In this document: in pieces, positions 62,834 through 64,000 of the stretch | Numbering within the stretch: position 1 is the first letter of the stretch | Layout: the number at the start of each line of letters is the position of its first letter | Source of the DNA: Priestia iocasae | GTDB taxonomy: Bacteria > Bacillota > Bacilli > Bacillales > Bacillaceae_H | Direction: 5' to 3' | Assembly (NCBI RefSeq): GCF_016909075.1 | Contig: NZ_JAFBFC010000009.1 | Coordinates: 20,508-84,507, forward strand | Length of the DNA stretch: 64,000 bases | Position numbers and translations under genes: made by a program | Notes under the pieces: model-generated | Database searches by the model: none | What the model saw: the letters and a program-made list of their open reading frames with translations, nothing else | What the model was told of the DNA's origin: nothing

Positions 62834-64000
62834 ATGAGTTGGATCCGTAAAGCAATGGATTATCTGTTAGGGTATGAAGTTAAAGAGATTGTTGAAAAAG
62901 AAGATGGGAAGATAGAAGAAGTCCCTTTACATAATGATAAGGTTAATCAACAACATGAACAAAAACCTACTTCGCAAATGAAGAAAACACCAAAGCCGTC
63001 CATTCATGTAGCGAACAAGGAAGAAGCAAAAGAAATAGAAGCAAAAGTGGTCTATCATTATCCACAAGGGAAGTTTCGTTTTCCTCTTATATCTGATGAA
63101 GAGATAAGCGATCGTCCAGTAAGGAGATCAGCTCGACGACATGCTTCAACCTCAGTGGACAAAACGGAAACACGAAACACCCTTCCTCATATTGTTGAAG
63201 AAGTAAAGCAAATAAGGGAACCGAAAGAAATAAAAATTCAACAACCATCGCCTCCTCCTAAAAAGGAAGTGCGTACAAAGCCATTTAGACCGACAGAAGT
63301 CCCTTCACCGATTTATGGATTTAAGCAAAGGCCATCAAATACAACACCCGCCTCTTTACAACGTGAAGAACTAGTAGAATATGAGCTTCTATCTTCACTT
63401 TCATTGGGAGAAAGTGAAACGTTTAGTAGCAGCGACTATCAAGAAAGTTCATTGTACGACGAAGATACTGTTCAGACAATGGAAGACAATCATAGATTCA
63501 TAGATCAATATGAAGCCAGTTCTAACTTAAATCGTGATTTGAATTTGTTAAAAGAGGAAAATAATCATTCATTTGTAGAGTATCATGAAGAGAAAAATGA
63601 AAAGGTCGTACAGGAGAATGTCGAGCTTTTTTACGAAGATGTTAATCGTAAGGATGAAGGATATTTAAGAAATGATGAAGGATCTACTAGTTCTCCTTAC
63701 TATCATCAAGAAGCTGAAGAAACGTTATCTGAAAATACTCAAACAGTGGAAGAGTCGATCTCAGAATTTCCTTCAACGTACGAAGAGTACGATGATGAGT
63801 TAGATGCGTTCTTTCGCCGAAATCAGAAACAAGTCGACGAGTCAGCAGTTGAACAGGAAGAGGTAGCTTTTGAACCTGAACAAATAGTAGAGTCCCAGCC
63901 ATTAGAAGAATCAGCAAGCTTAGAACAAGCTGTAGAAGAGAGCTATGTAGATGAATATATCGAACAGCAAAGTGATACAGAACCGGCTAGTTCTGTACAA
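62834..64000 (+). CDS. sftA: DNA translocase SftA, N-terminal part (runs off the window)
   Basis: The reading frame is open for 389 codons up to the right edge. The N-terminus MSWIRKAMDYLLGYEV and the later FRPTEVPSPIYGFKQRP match SftA (YtpS/YtpT), the soluble FtsK/SpoIIIE-family translocase of Bacillus that moves DNA away from the closing septum. The visible part is a low-complexity linker rich in Glu, Ser and Gln, without transmembrane helices. The motor and gamma domains lie beyond the window. Gene order after ytpR agrees with B. subtilis. Confidence 0.88.
   Translation, partial: MSWIRKAMDYLLGYEVKEIVEKEDGKIEEVPLHNDKVNQQHEQKPTSQMKKTPKPSIHVANKEEAKEIEAKVVYHYPQGKFRFPLISDEEISDRPVRRSARRHASTSVDKTETRNTLPHIVEEVKQIREPKEIKIQQPSPPPKKEVRTKPFRPTEVPSPIYGFKQRPSNTTPASLQREELVEYELLSSLSLGESETFSSSDYQESSLYDEDTVQTMEDNHRFIDQYEASSNLNRDLNLLKEENNHSFVEYHEEKNEKVVQENVELFYEDVNRKDEGYLRNDEGSTSSPYYHQEAEETLSENTQTVEESISEFPSTYEEYDDELDAFFRRNQKQVDESAVEQEEVAFEPEQIVESQPLEESASLEQAVEESYVDEYIEQQSDTEPASSVQ

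Overview
The window is a stretch of chromosome from a low-GC, endospore-forming Gram-positive bacterium of the family Bacillaceae. The gene set and order follow the yt* region of Bacillus subtilis: ythAB, ytiA/ytiB, luxS, ytkC/ytkD, ytlACD, ytmAB, pckA, metK, ytoA, ytpAB, ytqAB, ytzC, leuS, ytwF, ytfP, murJ (ytgP), ytzG, ytzE, pepV, ytkP, ytlPQ, amyX, ytmP, ytzH, trmB, ytnP, ytzB, ytoP, ytpPQR and the start of sftA. A B12 riboswitch on a class I ribonucleotide reductase suggests a B12-using Bacillus or Priestia-like organism. That genus guess is inference from gene content. No tRNA, rRNA, CRISPR array, insertion sequence or intact prophage was seen.

Layout. Bases 1-3725 hold a class I ribonucleotide reductase operon behind three NrdR-like boxes, a cobalamin riboswitch and an antiterminator/terminator pair. 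Bases 4258-5969 are a Fur-type iron-starvation module: a DUF2325 protein, an AddB/Cas4-like iron-sulfur protein of unknown function, and a flavodoxin. Bases 6007-8394 encode a cytochrome bd-type oxidase. Bases 8497-14005 form a zinc-starvation island with four Zur-like operators: zinc-free L31, a zinc-binding lipoprotein, the COG0523 GTPase ZagA, and an unassigned flavoprotein. Carbonic anhydrase, yidD and luxS sit among them. Bases 14107-20631 carry dps behind a sigmaB-type promoter, a holin-like gene, the Nudix enzyme YtkD, an ABC importer and ytmAB.

Bases 20783-24291 hold pckA (CcpN-like and cre sites) and metK (SAM-I riboswitch). Bases 24331-34441 carry a glycosyltransferase, a PAP2 phosphatase, terpenoid and lysophospholipid genes, the mnm5U methyltransferase pair, small spore-former genes, an MFS exporter and a GntP permease with a cre site. 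leuS follows behind a T-box leader.

The most interesting item is at 37576-39029, between leuS and ytwF. A helix-turn-helix/TPR regulator of the RRNPP type is followed, 11 bases after its stop and with the ribosome-binding site overlapping that stop, by a 54-residue exported pro-peptide. The pro-peptide carries two identical copies of AVDEDHPRFH. It looks like a complete receptor-pheromone communication system that is not part of the conserved backbone.

The rest (39387-64000) is mainly conserved housekeeping: rhodanese, Cse60, MurJ, rRNA pseudouridine synthase, PepV, a cysteine synthase homolog, CidAB, pullulanase with two cre-like sites, TrmB, the lactonase-like YtnP, an M42 aminopeptidase, the YtpPQR operon, and the N-terminal 389 codons of the DNA translocase SftA, which runs off the right edge.
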